Shown piece by piece: positions 8,767 to 15,227 of a stretch of 19,821 nucleotides of DNA. The stretch is from Bacteroides sp. CAG:1076. Lineage in GTDB: Bacteria > Bacteroidota > Bacteroidia > Bacteroidales > Bacteroidaceae. Location: NCBI GenBank assembly GCA_000436795.1, contig HF993188.1, positions 39,176-58,996 on the forward strand, given 5' to 3'. The notes under the pieces were generated by a model. The model was given only the letters and a program-made list of their open reading frames with translations, was not told where the DNA came from and ran no database searches. The position numbers were made by a program, and so were the translations under genes. The stretch's first letter is position 1, and each line of letters opens with the position of its first letter.

Positions 8767-8979
8767 ATTTGGAGAACAATCTAACTTTATTCAGCTATTC
8801 TTTACTAAGAAGGCGTAAAGAATATGCCATTAAAATGCGGTGTCTAATTAAGATCTTAATATACTGTAATTAAATGATTTATATGATTGTTTATTGCACA
8901 TTATCTACTAATTTGTTGTGGTACAAATAAGCCATAAAAAACAATAAACAAAGAAAGAAAACCCAAAAAAATAAAAAGC
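8767..8979. other. AT-rich spacer between R2a and the next module
   Basis: Very AT-rich DNA with many stop codons in all frames. No gene or RNA feature recognised. Confidence 0.4.
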
Positions 8980-9018
8980 AGAAAAGGTGTGAAACCACTT
9001 AGGTTCCACACCTTTTCT
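8980..9018 (-). terminator. Strong terminator left of R1b
   Basis: Arms 8980-8996 and 9002-9018 form a 17-bp stem with one mismatch and a 5-base loop. On the minus strand the hairpin is followed by GCTTTTTATTTTTTT, a typical terminator tail. It occupies the same place relative to R1b as the terminator 6810-6848 does to R1a, though the two stems differ in sequence. Confidence 0.85.
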
Positions 9019-9028
9019 TATGGATGTT

Positions 9029-9134
9029 TATTGTTTATTTATCGTTACTTACTTGACCTCTTCTAAAACAACTTTAGCTGATTATCAGGAGGTTATAAGT
9101 ATTATGGTACAAATATGGTAATTTTATACCGTAA
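9029..9134 (-). repeat. Repeat R1, copy b (106 bp, att-like, with gene tail)
   Basis: Gap-free partner of 6852-6957. On the minus strand it again ends in SAKVVLEEVK then TAA, but with the codons GAA GAG GTC AAG where copy a has GAG GAA GTG AAA. The two conserved blocks (9062-9088 and 9104-9134) are identical to copy a, while the 15 bp between them are not. The last 11 bp overlap the end of the 79-codon ORF. Confidence 0.85.
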
Positions 9135-9363
9135 ATATCCATATATACAAAATTGAGGAATATAAAACTGTAAATAATTGATTTTTAGGTGTTAAGTAGA
9201 GTATAAAGATTGTATTCTTTGTATTGATAATACAGGTTATAACGATCCTGCTGGAATCAGTTATCTCCATTGAGATATTTGATGTGCTGTGCATAAACCA
9301 GCTTGCCATCCCATTGATAATAGGAATTATTCTCACTACATTAGTGTCAAATTGAATGCTCAT
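9124..9363 (-). CDS. Unrecognised 79-aa protein in the second module
   Basis: Begins MSIQFDTNVVRIIPIINGMA and ends with hydrophobic, tyrosine-rich residues that could form one membrane segment (FTVLYSSILYIWIFTV). No family recognised. It merits listing because its layout copies that of abi in the first module: R1 immediately downstream, an ATG about 60 bases after a TAnnTTTG box, and a T-rich stretch just before the ATG. Its 3' end runs 11 bp into R1b, so it may be the truncated N-terminal part of a longer gene cut by a recombination at R1. It could also be chance coding in AT-rich DNA. Confidence 0.35.
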   Translation of the reverse strand: MSIQFDTNVVRIIPIINGMASWFMHSTSNISMEITDSSRIVITCIINTKNTIFILYLTPKNQLFTVLYSSILYIWIFTV

Positions 9364-9426
9364 AGATGAATAAAAATAAACGACCCAGTTTTGAGCATCG
9401 TTGAGAGGCTTGGGGGGCTGATGTCA

Positions 9427-9434
9427 CAAAAGTA
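9427..9434 (-). promoter_or_regulatory. Probable -7 box for the 79-aa ORF
   Basis: Minus-strand TACTTTTG, the same octamer as the abi promoter, 63 bp upstream of the ATG at 9363 (69 bp for abi). The -33 position reads TTCA rather than TTTG, so the match is partial. Confidence 0.45.
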
Positions 9435-9641
9435 CAACACCGTCAAACTGTTGTGAATGTTTCTGCAGCAAGGTTTATCGTCATCAAATTACGCAGGGGC
9501 CGGCTAATGCTCGCAACAATCTTATTTGGCAAATAATGGATTTACCATCATACGGAAAAATAATATTTTACTCTTATACATTACCGACCGGGCAAGTCTT
9601 TGTAGTAAAAAATAACTCCATGTGCGGCCCTATATATTAAT

Positions 9642-9695
9642 CAGTTTAATTTAGTATCTATATATAAAGGAAATAAACCAAACTAAACTGTTTTT
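9642..9695 (+). terminator. Possible plus-strand terminator-like hairpin
   Basis: CAGTTTAATTTAG (9642-9654) pairs with CCAAACTAAACTG (9678-9690) except at two A-C mismatches, followed directly by TTTTT. The loop is 23 bases and the stem is AT-rich, so it is weak. No plus-strand gene is seen upstream for it to end. Confidence 0.3.
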
Positions 9696-9774
9696 AAGTT
9701 GCTCGAAAAGCGAAAACAAGATCTTATCTCATTTATTAGACATGCAGATATGCAAGCATATTATTAATGTATAA

Positions 9775-9885
9775 ATGAAGAGATACAACATCGTTCTTAT
9801 GGCTTTTTTGTTCTTATGTTTTTTTGCTAAAGGAAATATCAGGCAGTCCAAACTAATTTCCTATATAACGAAGGAAGATTGTTGA
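9775..9885 (+). CDS. Possible 36-aa ORF with signal-peptide-like start
   Basis: MKRYNIVLMAFLFLCFFAKG followed by 16 polar residues and a stop. The first 20 residues look like a secretion signal (two Lys/Arg, then a hydrophobic core). No promoter or ribosome site identified. It is either a small secreted peptide or the surviving 5' end of a decayed secreted-protein gene; the latter seems more likely in this gene-poor stretch. Confidence 0.25.
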   Translation: MKRYNIVLMAFLFLCFFAKGNIRQSKLISYITKEDC

Positions 9886-9991
9886 TGATACTTTCATGGA
9901 ACAAGATAAAATTCTTGCTTTTATACGTTCACGATGTTGTTACTGTTCAAAACTCATGAACTGATATTAATTATGAATGATACATTGTATT

Positions 9992-10142
9992 GTAAAAATA
10001 CTCAATCCACTGCGTAAAATGTAGAGATACACAATAACTAAATGAACATTAAATAATTACATACAAAAGTCAATAAGTTAAAAAGACTTATAAGATGCAT
10101 ATATGAAGCAATTAAGCAAGAGAATGAGTAATATTGATTAGA
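9992..10142. repeat. Repeat R2, copy b (about 150 bp)
   Basis: Partner of 8617-8766. The first 39 bases match at 36 positions and the last 44 are also very close. It has one CACTGCGTAAAA (10008-10019), where copy a has two. The distance between the conserved blocks is 107 bp against 106 bp in copy a. Confidence 0.75.
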
Positions 10143-10305
10143 AACTATAGTACTGGAAATTGAGAAGAAATGGATACAGTCTATTCATAACTAGAGTTTG
10201 ATTATGAACCAATTTGAGAACAGAATCCAGATATAAAAACAAACTTGCAGCTGAATCTGTTTCCATTTACACAAAATTCCGGACAGTGCCTATCTAGAAT
10301 AAAAA

Positions 10306-10331
10306 TAGCAGGCCTTTGAAACGGCCTGCTA
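10306..10331 (-). terminator. Terminator after the DUF2188 gene
   Basis: TAGCAGGCC (10306-10314) pairs perfectly with GGCCTGCTA (10323-10331) around an 8-base loop. On the minus strand it is followed by TTTTTATTC. It lies 19 bp past the stop at 10351. Confidence 0.85.
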
Positions 10332-10350
10332 CCTCCATGAAAAGCGATGC

Positions 10351-10587
10351 TTAATGCCTGGAGTCCTTGGGAGGACATGGGTCATTTCCATAGCTGTTGG
10401 GATTTTGAATCTTACCATCTGCTCCATGAGGAATAAGTTCTAGTCCTTCCCTCTTTGCCAGATCGCGACTCCACTCCATTGCTTCTTTTTTCGTATCAAA
10501 ATGCTTTGAAGCCCTGTCTGCGTTAGGTCTTTTCGCATCCCAACCTCCTCTGTTTGGATTAGAAACAATGTGTATCTCTTTCCTCAT
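10351..10587 (-). CDS. DUF2188 family small protein
   Basis: 78 aa from the ATG at 10587; a longer open frame upstream overlaps the preceding gene and lacks family likeness. The sequence shows the DUF2188 pattern (PF09954): GGWDAKRPNADRASKHFDTK at 14-33, EAMEWSRDLAKREGLELIPH at 35-54, GADGKI, and the hallmark ending SYGNDPCPPKD. The function of this family is not established. It is the second gene of a two-gene minus-strand unit after the HNH-like gene (88-bp gap with a tight hairpin) and is followed by a strong terminator. Its place between repeat modules and the three-gene ATPase operon suggests mobile cargo, but no function can be stated. Confidence 0.85.
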   Translation of the reverse strand: MRKEIHIVSNPNRGGWDAKRPNADRASKHFDTKKEAMEWSRDLAKREGLELIPHGADGKIQNPNSYGNDPCPPKDSRH

Positions 10588-10654
10588 AACAGTAAGGTTT
10601 AAATTGTGAAAAACAATGCGGTGGCCTTCCGATTCCGCTACGGAGCACTTGAGG

Positions 10655-10673
10655 CGTTGCATACCATGCAACG
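10655..10673 (-). other. Tight 8-bp hairpin between the HNH-like and DUF2188 genes
   Basis: CGTTGCAT (10655-10662) and ATGCAACG (10666-10673) are perfect inverted copies with a 3-base loop, 2 bp past the stop of the HNH-like gene. On the transcript it has no T-run, so it is more likely an mRNA processing or stability element than a terminator. Confidence 0.5.
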
Positions 10674-10675
10674 GT

Positions 10676-10954
10676 TTACAATCCGTTTGGTACTCTAACC
10701 AGTTCGGTGTCAACCCAGAAGTTGTCTGTGCGATTGTTGCAGCCTTTGCACAGAGGGGTGATGTAGATTTCATTACCCCCGAAAACCTTCTGGACGTGCC
10801 CGCCAACGAGTGTGCTTGTGGAATGGCAATCGGTAGCACCACAACGGGTAGCCTTTTTACCCGTATGTTTTTCCCAATACTCCAACCACGATGATTCACC
10901 CGTTGAGGGGCTTGACCATCTGGAAGTACCACTTGCGTTTTTGACGTATGTCAT
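10676..10954 (-). CDS. Small HNH-like zinc-binding protein
   Basis: 92 aa. Cys and His residues are spaced as in a compact HNH or zinc-finger fold: RCGATDCH (Cys38, Cys43, His44), GGHV (His53), then LCKGCNN (Cys69, Cys72, Asn73). The GGHV...LCxxCNN order is like the first His and the zinc knuckle plus Asn of HNH nucleases, but the usual third catalytic His is not obvious, so nuclease activity is uncertain. The N-terminus includes SWLEYWEKHTGKKA, seen (from memory) in similar short Bacteroidetes proteins. The ATG at 10954 is preceded in frame by a stop. The gene is divergent from the AAA/PHP operon, 368 bp away, and is followed by DUF2188. It may be an independent cassette or an accessory of the divergent operon. 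Confidence 0.75.
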   Translation of the reverse strand: MTYVKNASGTSRWSSPSTGESSWLEYWEKHTGKKATRCGATDCHSTSTLVGGHVQKVFGGNEIYITPLCKGCNNRTDNFWVDTELVRVPNGL

Positions 10955-11078
10955 AGAGCAATTATGGTTTATACCCTGTAATCTGAACAGTACAGCAGAG
11001 CTTTACACCTTGGAGTGGTTTCGATGCTCAGGAACGAGTCCACATCCTGATTATGAACAACAAGAATGCCAATTCTTA

Positions 11079-11309
11079 AAATTTGAGCAAAAACCTCATA
11101 AATTGCAACTATTTTATCGAAAACAAGTAGATAAATCGTTGATATTACGCCAAATCCGCATAATCATGTCATACTGTCAGTCAAAACTACTACTGTCAGG
11201 TTGGCGTATTACTTTCTGACAATTTGTCTTCTTTTTGAAGAAAATGCAAAATTTTTTGTGCGTACAAACTAAAATGCATATATTTACAATCCAAATTTGA
11301 GCAAAAACC
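11079..11309 (+). repeat. 17-bp direct repeat pair, possible operator
   Basis: AAATTTGAGCAAAAACC occurs exactly at 11079-11095 and 11293-11309, 214 bp apart. The second copy lies 7-23 bp past the candidate -7 box, right at the expected transcription start and 14 bp before the ATPase start codon, a good place for a repressor. Confidence 0.5.
11255..11286 (+). promoter_or_regulatory. Candidate promoter of the AAA/PHP operon
   Basis: TTTG (11255-11258), 20-base spacer, TATATTTA (11279-11286), a one-base miss from TAnnTTTG. It would start transcription near 11293, inside the 17-bp repeat and 30 bases before the ATG at 11323. Confidence 0.45.
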
Positions 11310-11322
11310 ACAAAATGAAGTT

Positions 11323-12621
11323 ATGATAACAAACTTTATCGTAGAGAATTACCGTTCGATAGACGGAGAAATCAGATTGTCGTTCATGGCTGATACAGGC
11401 ATTAAGGACATGGACAACAGGGGATATACCACTGTTGCAAACACTCGCGTTCTTAACGCCAAGGCTTTCTATGGAGCCAACTCTTGCGGTAAGTCAAATG
11501 TGTTCAAGGCTGTTGGAATGATGAGGGGTATCATTATTCATTCAGTGAGGCTGAACGATAACGAAACGTTACCGTATGATGCCTTTCTCCTTTCGGATAA
11601 AGAGGCGAGACCAACACGGTTTGAAATGTCATTTGTGGATGGCACCGACAAGTTTACATACGGTTTCAGCTACACTGCGAAACGGATAGAAGAAGAATGG
11701 CTGGTAGCAAAATTCCCCAAGCGATCGCTAAAGACACTATTAAGACGCACCCAAAATACAATTGAGATTGATGAACAGAACTACTCGGAAGGTTTGTCAA
11801 TAAAAGAAGGCACTATTCCACTGAACAATAACAGGTTGTTCATTTCGTTAGCCGCACAATTGGGAGGCGAGATATCGAAACGAGTGATAGAATGGTTCAG
11901 AACAAAGCCTAGCGTGATTTCCGGTTTGCGAGATAATGACTTTTCGCGCTATACTAAGGAGATACTTCATACCAGGACTGATTATAAAGATGAAATTTTG
12001 GACTTTATCAGCAGTATGGATGTGGGGTTCCGTGAAGTGACCACCGAACAAGAGTATATTGACGAAAAGATGCTACCCAAAGGTCTGCCTGCAGAAATTG
12101 TGGCATCCCTAAAAGAGCATCCACCCATTGTTGCCTATGCCAAGCATAGCAAAATAAACGCAGATGGTGAGGTTGTTGGGATAGTTGATTTTGACATAGA
12201 AGAAAGGGAGTCGGATGGTACGAGGAAACTGTTTAATCTTGCCGGGCCTATTGTTGACACCTTACGGCAAGGGAAATCGCTGTTTGTGGATGAATTGGAT
12301 GCACAGTTGCACCCGCTGTTGTCGCGACGTATTGTAAAACTCTTTAACTATGCAGAAACGAACCCTCACGGAGCCCAGCTGATTTTTACGACTCATGATA
12401 CCAACATGCTGTCAAAGAAATTACTGAGACGAGATCAGGTGGTCTTCGTAGAAAAGACGGCAAAAACGAGCTATTCTACAAAACTCACACCGATGATGAG
12501 TATAACGCTGGACAACGGGGCAAAGCCTAGGACAGATAGCAACTACGGGAAGAATTATTTGGAAGGCAAGTATGGTGCAATTCCATACTTTGAGGATGAA
12601 TTTAAAGATTGTAACGAATAG
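11323..12621 (+). CDS. AAA15-type ATPase, first gene of a candidate defence operon
   Basis: 432 aa with an ABC/OLD-like ATPase fold of the AAA15/AAA21 group. It opens with FIVENYRSID, usual for the group. Walker A is GANSCGKS (51-58). A signature-like ESDGTRKLF lies near 296-304. Walker B SLFVDELDAQLHP (319-331) has Asp323 and Glu324, and the switch TTHD has His358. The C-terminus YLEGKYGAIPYF is shared, from memory, with ATPases of two-gene defence systems such as RloA/AbiL-like ones. There is no transmembrane or signal segment, so it is cytoplasmic. The middle part (about 120-290) is the usual variable lid or sensor region. The PHP-ABC gene follows 18 bp after the stop. It probably hydrolyses ATP as sensor or regulator of the partner. 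The anti-phage role is inferred from architecture and from the defence genes around it. Confidence 0.9.
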   Translation: MITNFIVENYRSIDGEIRLSFMADTGIKDMDNRGYTTVANTRVLNAKAFYGANSCGKSNVFKAVGMMRGIIIHSVRLNDNETLPYDAFLLSDKEARPTRFEMSFVDGTDKFTYGFSYTAKRIEEEWLVAKFPKRSLKTLLRRTQNTIEIDEQNYSEGLSIKEGTIPLNNNRLFISLAAQLGGEISKRVIEWFRTKPSVISGLRDNDFSRYTKEILHTRTDYKDEILDFISSMDVGFREVTTEQEYIDEKMLPKGLPAEIVASLKEHPPIVAYAKHSKINADGEVVGIVDFDIEERESDGTRKLFNLAGPIVDTLRQGKSLFVDELDAQLHPLLSRRIVKLFNYAETNPHGAQLIFTTHDTNMLSKKLLRRDQVVFVEKTAKTSYSTKLTPMMSITLDNGAKPRTDSNYGKNYLEGKYGAIPYFEDEFKDCNE

Positions 12622-12623
12622 AG

Positions 12624-12631
12624 AAAGGAGG
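12624..12631 (+). promoter_or_regulatory. Strong Shine-Dalgarno before the PHP-ABC gene
   Basis: AAAGGAGG with 8 bases between GGAGG and the ATG at 12640. Such a full Shine-Dalgarno is unusual in Bacteroidetes, fixes the start codon, and hints at an origin outside the group or at strong translation of this component. Confidence 0.7.
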
Positions 12632-12639
12632 CGAAGAAC

Positions 12640-14940
12640 ATGCAGCCAGTGTATATTGACTTACATATCCACACCTATCCCGATGCGAACGACCGTTCGA
12701 CGAACTATGATATTGAGACATTGGTGAAGAAGATTAAGGAGTACAACAACAACGAACCCTTCCTGATAAGCTTTACCGACCACAATACCATCAACAAGAA
12801 AGCATACCTAGCAGCCAAGGCAGTCGGGGTGAACCTACTGTTGGGCGCAGAACTGCACATTAAAAACCACGATGATGTAGAGGCGTTCCACTGCCATATT
12901 TATTTCAACCTGGATGTGACAGAGGAAAACATTAAAGCGCTGAACGACATCTTGGACAAATTGTACACAAACAAACTGCCATGCAAAACCGACCAGTCAA
13001 TACCCGACATTCAGAAGGTAATTAATGCCTTCGACCCATTTGAATTTATGCTTCTGCCACACGCGGGGCAGAAGCACGGACAGTTCAACTACTCACTGCA
13101 TGAGGGTGAACAGGTGGATAACGCCATCAGCCGCAGTATCTACTACAACCAGTTTGACGGCTTTACTGCGCGTGAGGACAAGGGACTGGAAACCACACGA
13201 GAGTATTTTGCCAAACTGGGCATAGCGGAGTTTGTGAATCTGCTGACCTGCTCAGACAACTATATTCCTAGCCGCTACCCCGAACCGAAATCGAGCGAGG
13301 CTACGCCTTTCGTGCCTACGTGGATGATGGCTGAACCGACATACGATGGCGTGAGGTTGTCACTCTCGGAGAGTTCGAGACTGTTCTACCAAAAGGAGAA
13401 GCCGCAGATACAATGCGACCACATAGGTAAGGTGAAGTTGTCAAACGAGCTAATAGACATTGACGTAGAACTGACAGAAGGACTTAATGTAGTGATAGGT
13501 GGCTCGTCATCGGGCAAAACGCTGTTTGTGGACTCGATGAACAAATTCTTTGAACAGGATTTGAAACATTCGGAATATGCTAAGTTCAAGGTGGAGAATA
13601 TAGACGTAAAGAACCCGTCAGAAATTCACCCCTACTACATTCACCAGAATTTTATCGCAGATTTGGTGAACAGGAATGATGAGTCCTCGATAGACGAGAT
13701 TCCCATCCTGAAAAAAGCATTTCCGAGCGACGACAACGTGAAGCGCCAAATCAGCAGAACGCTGGCAGACCTGAAACGCATAGTGGATGAGATGCTACTC
13801 TGCGTGGAAAACATTGAGAAGATAGAGCGATGGCTGAAGGACATTCCACATCCCGGCAAACTGATTACGAAGGGTAAAGTGGAGGGAAACATTTTCCAGC
13901 CGCTGATGCCAAAGAATGATGAAGAGGAGAAATGCGCCTATTCAGAGGAAGACTACAATGCCGACGTTGAAAATATGGTGGCTTTGAAAAAGTTTGTAGA
14001 TGAAAATCCGTTTACAAACAATATCAGCAAGGAGGTAGAGGTTATACTGAAGGAGCTCGCTAAAGCTAGAAGGGGTGCTGTGCTATTTGAAAATGTGGCC
14101 GCACTGATAACGACGCGCAAGGATGAGAAGGACGAAGAACTGCAAACAAGGCAGGGACAGAACCAGAGCAACTTACAAAACCGCAGGAAACTGATACAAC
14201 ACCTTCGTGACTACGTGAAATACAGCCGTAGTTTTGCTGAGCAGAAAGTGAAACTGACCGAGATGAACAGGTCGTTTACCACTAAAGAAGTGAAGGCCAC
14301 TGGGCACACGCTGTACATAGAAAACACGTTCAAATTTAACGAAGGAGTGTTAATGGAGGTGCTGAACAAGTATCTGAACCACCACTTCAGGAATATGGAC
14401 GATGTGGTACCGAAGAATATGTACCAAACAAAGTTCAAACAGCGTCCGAGGGTGAGCTCATATAGGGAATTGGGTGACTTTATCTATGAATACCTTCGGA
14501 AAAACGACCATACATCGTATAAAATCGTGTCTTCGGATGGTAGGAATTTTTACGAGATGAGTCCTGGCTGGAAGTCGGCTATCCTGCTGGACTTGATACT
14601 TGGCTATGATGGCGGCAATTCACCTATCATCATTGATCAGCCGGAAGACAACCTAGCTGTGAAGTATATCAACGAGGCGCTGGTGCAGACCATCAAAAAG
14701 GTGAAGTACAGGAAGCAAGTAATATTGGTGAGCCACAACGCCACCATTCCGATGATGGCTGATGCTCAGACCATTGTGCTATGCAAGAACGACGGAAAGA
14801 AAATCACAATCCGTTCAGCATCGCTAGAAGGTCAGATTGGAAAAGAGAAGGTACTGGACCTGATAGCAGACCAGACCGATGGGGGCAAGGCATCGATCAA
14901 GAAAAGAGTAAAGAAGTATAACCTGAAAAAATTCAATTAA
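12640..14940 (+). CDS. PHP phosphoesterase fused to an SMC/ABC-type ATPase
   Basis: 766 aa. Residues 1-210 form a PHP metal-dependent phosphoesterase domain: DLHIHT (His9, His11), FTDHN (Asp47, His48), GAELH (Glu71), HCH (His84, His86), LLPHAG (His141) and CSDNY (Asp206). The usual final D-x-H reads D-N-Y, so one metal ligand is altered. Residues 265-766 are an ABC/SMC-like ATPase: Walker A GGSSSGKT (287-294), a long charged, probably coiled-coil insert (about 365-550), signature-like MSPGWKS (640-646), Walker B IIIDQPEDNL (663-672) and switch SHN with His699. PHP domains cleave phosphoester or phosphate bonds in nucleotides and DNA, so this may be a nucleotide- or nucleic-acid-cutting effector gated by ATP. 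Preceded by the AAA15 gene (18-bp gap) and followed at 5 bp by a small acidic protein. The domain call is firm; substrate unknown. Confidence 0.9.
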   Translation: MQPVYIDLHIHTYPDANDRSTNYDIETLVKKIKEYNNNEPFLISFTDHNTINKKAYLAAKAVGVNLLLGAELHIKNHDDVEAFHCHIYFNLDVTEENIKALNDILDKLYTNKLPCKTDQSIPDIQKVINAFDPFEFMLLPHAGQKHGQFNYSLHEGEQVDNAISRSIYYNQFDGFTAREDKGLETTREYFAKLGIAEFVNLLTCSDNYIPSRYPEPKSSEATPFVPTWMMAEPTYDGVRLSLSESSRLFYQKEKPQIQCDHIGKVKLSNELIDIDVELTEGLNVVIGGSSSGKTLFVDSMNKFFEQDLKHSEYAKFKVENIDVKNPSEIHPYYIHQNFIADLVNRNDESSIDEIPILKKAFPSDDNVKRQISRTLADLKRIVDEMLLCVENIEKIERWLKDIPHPGKLITKGKVEGNIFQPLMPKNDEEEKCAYSEEDYNADVENMVALKKFVDENPFTNNISKEVEVILKELAKARRGAVLFENVAALITTRKDEKDEELQTRQGQNQSNLQNRRKLIQHLRDYVKYSRSFAEQKVKLTEMNRSFTTKEVKATGHTLYIENTFKFNEGVLMEVLNKYLNHHFRNMDDVVPKNMYQTKFKQRPRVSSYRELGDFIYEYLRKNDHTSYKIVSSDGRNFYEMSPGWKSAILLDLILGYDGGNSPIIIDQPEDNLAVKYINEALVQTIKKVKYRKQVILVSHNATIPMMADAQTIVLCKNDGKKITIRSASLEGQIGKEKVLDLIADQTDGGKASIKKRVKKYNLKKFN

Positions 14941-14945
14941 GCGAT

Positions 14946-15227
14946 ATGAAACTGGTATTCAATAAAAACGAAAATGGTGATGTATCGGTAACCATGTTTA
15001 AGGGCACCGCAGAAGCGCAATTCTCCTATATCGAGATGATTAAGGCACTCTTGGCTGGTGAAGCACTAGACCGTGATTATGATGAAAGCATCTCTAAAGA
15101 AGAGCAGGCGCAAATAAACGACGTGTTGAAAGAGATAGAGAATACAGCAATAGAAACCATGACAGAGAACACGGATATTGAACATGACAAAACGGAGAGC
15201 GATGAGGACTTACCGTTTTTGAAGTAA
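14946..15227 (+). CDS. Small acidic protein, third gene of the AAA/PHP operon
   Basis: 93 aa, start only 5 bp after the PHP-ABC stop, so translationally linked. It begins MKLVFNKNENGDVSVTMFKG, a likely beta hairpin, followed by a helix (FSYIEMIKALLAGEAL), then a very acidic tail (Asp and Glu through residues 60-90) ending DLPFLK. No family recognised and no membrane segment. The tight coupling suggests a subunit or an inhibitor of the two ATPases; the acidic tail could mimic nucleic acid or bind the ATPase. It could equally be an adaptor like the middle component of ABC three-component systems. Function unproven. Confidence 0.75.
   Translation: MKLVFNKNENGDVSVTMFKGTAEAQFSYIEMIKALLAGEALDRDYDESISKEEQAQINDVLKEIENTAIETMTENTDIEHDKTESDEDLPFLK

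Larger units (their letters stand above)
9435..9991. other. Gene-poor interior of the second module
   Basis: About 550 bp with no recognised gene apart from a possible 36-codon ORF at 9775-9885. It holds a terminator-like inverted repeat (9642-9695) and a short palindrome ATATGCAAGCATAT near 9745. It looks like a decayed cassette. Confidence 0.4.
10955..11322. other. Divergent control region between the HNH-like gene and the AAA/PHP operon
   Basis: No gene recognised in 368 bp. The region holds a 17-bp direct repeat (11079-11095 and 11293-11309), an inverted pair TACGCCAA (11146-11153) and TTGGCGTA (11201-11208), a repeated CTGTCAG, and a candidate plus-strand promoter. The density of repeats suggests repressor sites, perhaps to keep a toxic system low. 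Confidence 0.5.

Noticed and set aside
6850..10150. Insertion sequence or transposon bounded by R1/R2
   Set aside because: No transposase or integrase frame, no terminal inverted repeats pairing the ends and no target duplication seen; site-specific cassette remnants fit better.
10588..10932. Long upstream extension of the DUF2188 frame (193 codons in total)
   Set aside because: It lies antiparallel to nothing but overlaps the HNH-like gene in another frame on the same strand; only the last 78 residues show family likeness, and an ATG is present at 10587.
10812..11219. 135-codon plus-strand frame over the HNH-like gene and the control region
   Set aside because: It is partly the antisense of a gene with clear zinc-binding motifs and continues through repeat-rich noncoding DNA; treated as a shadow.
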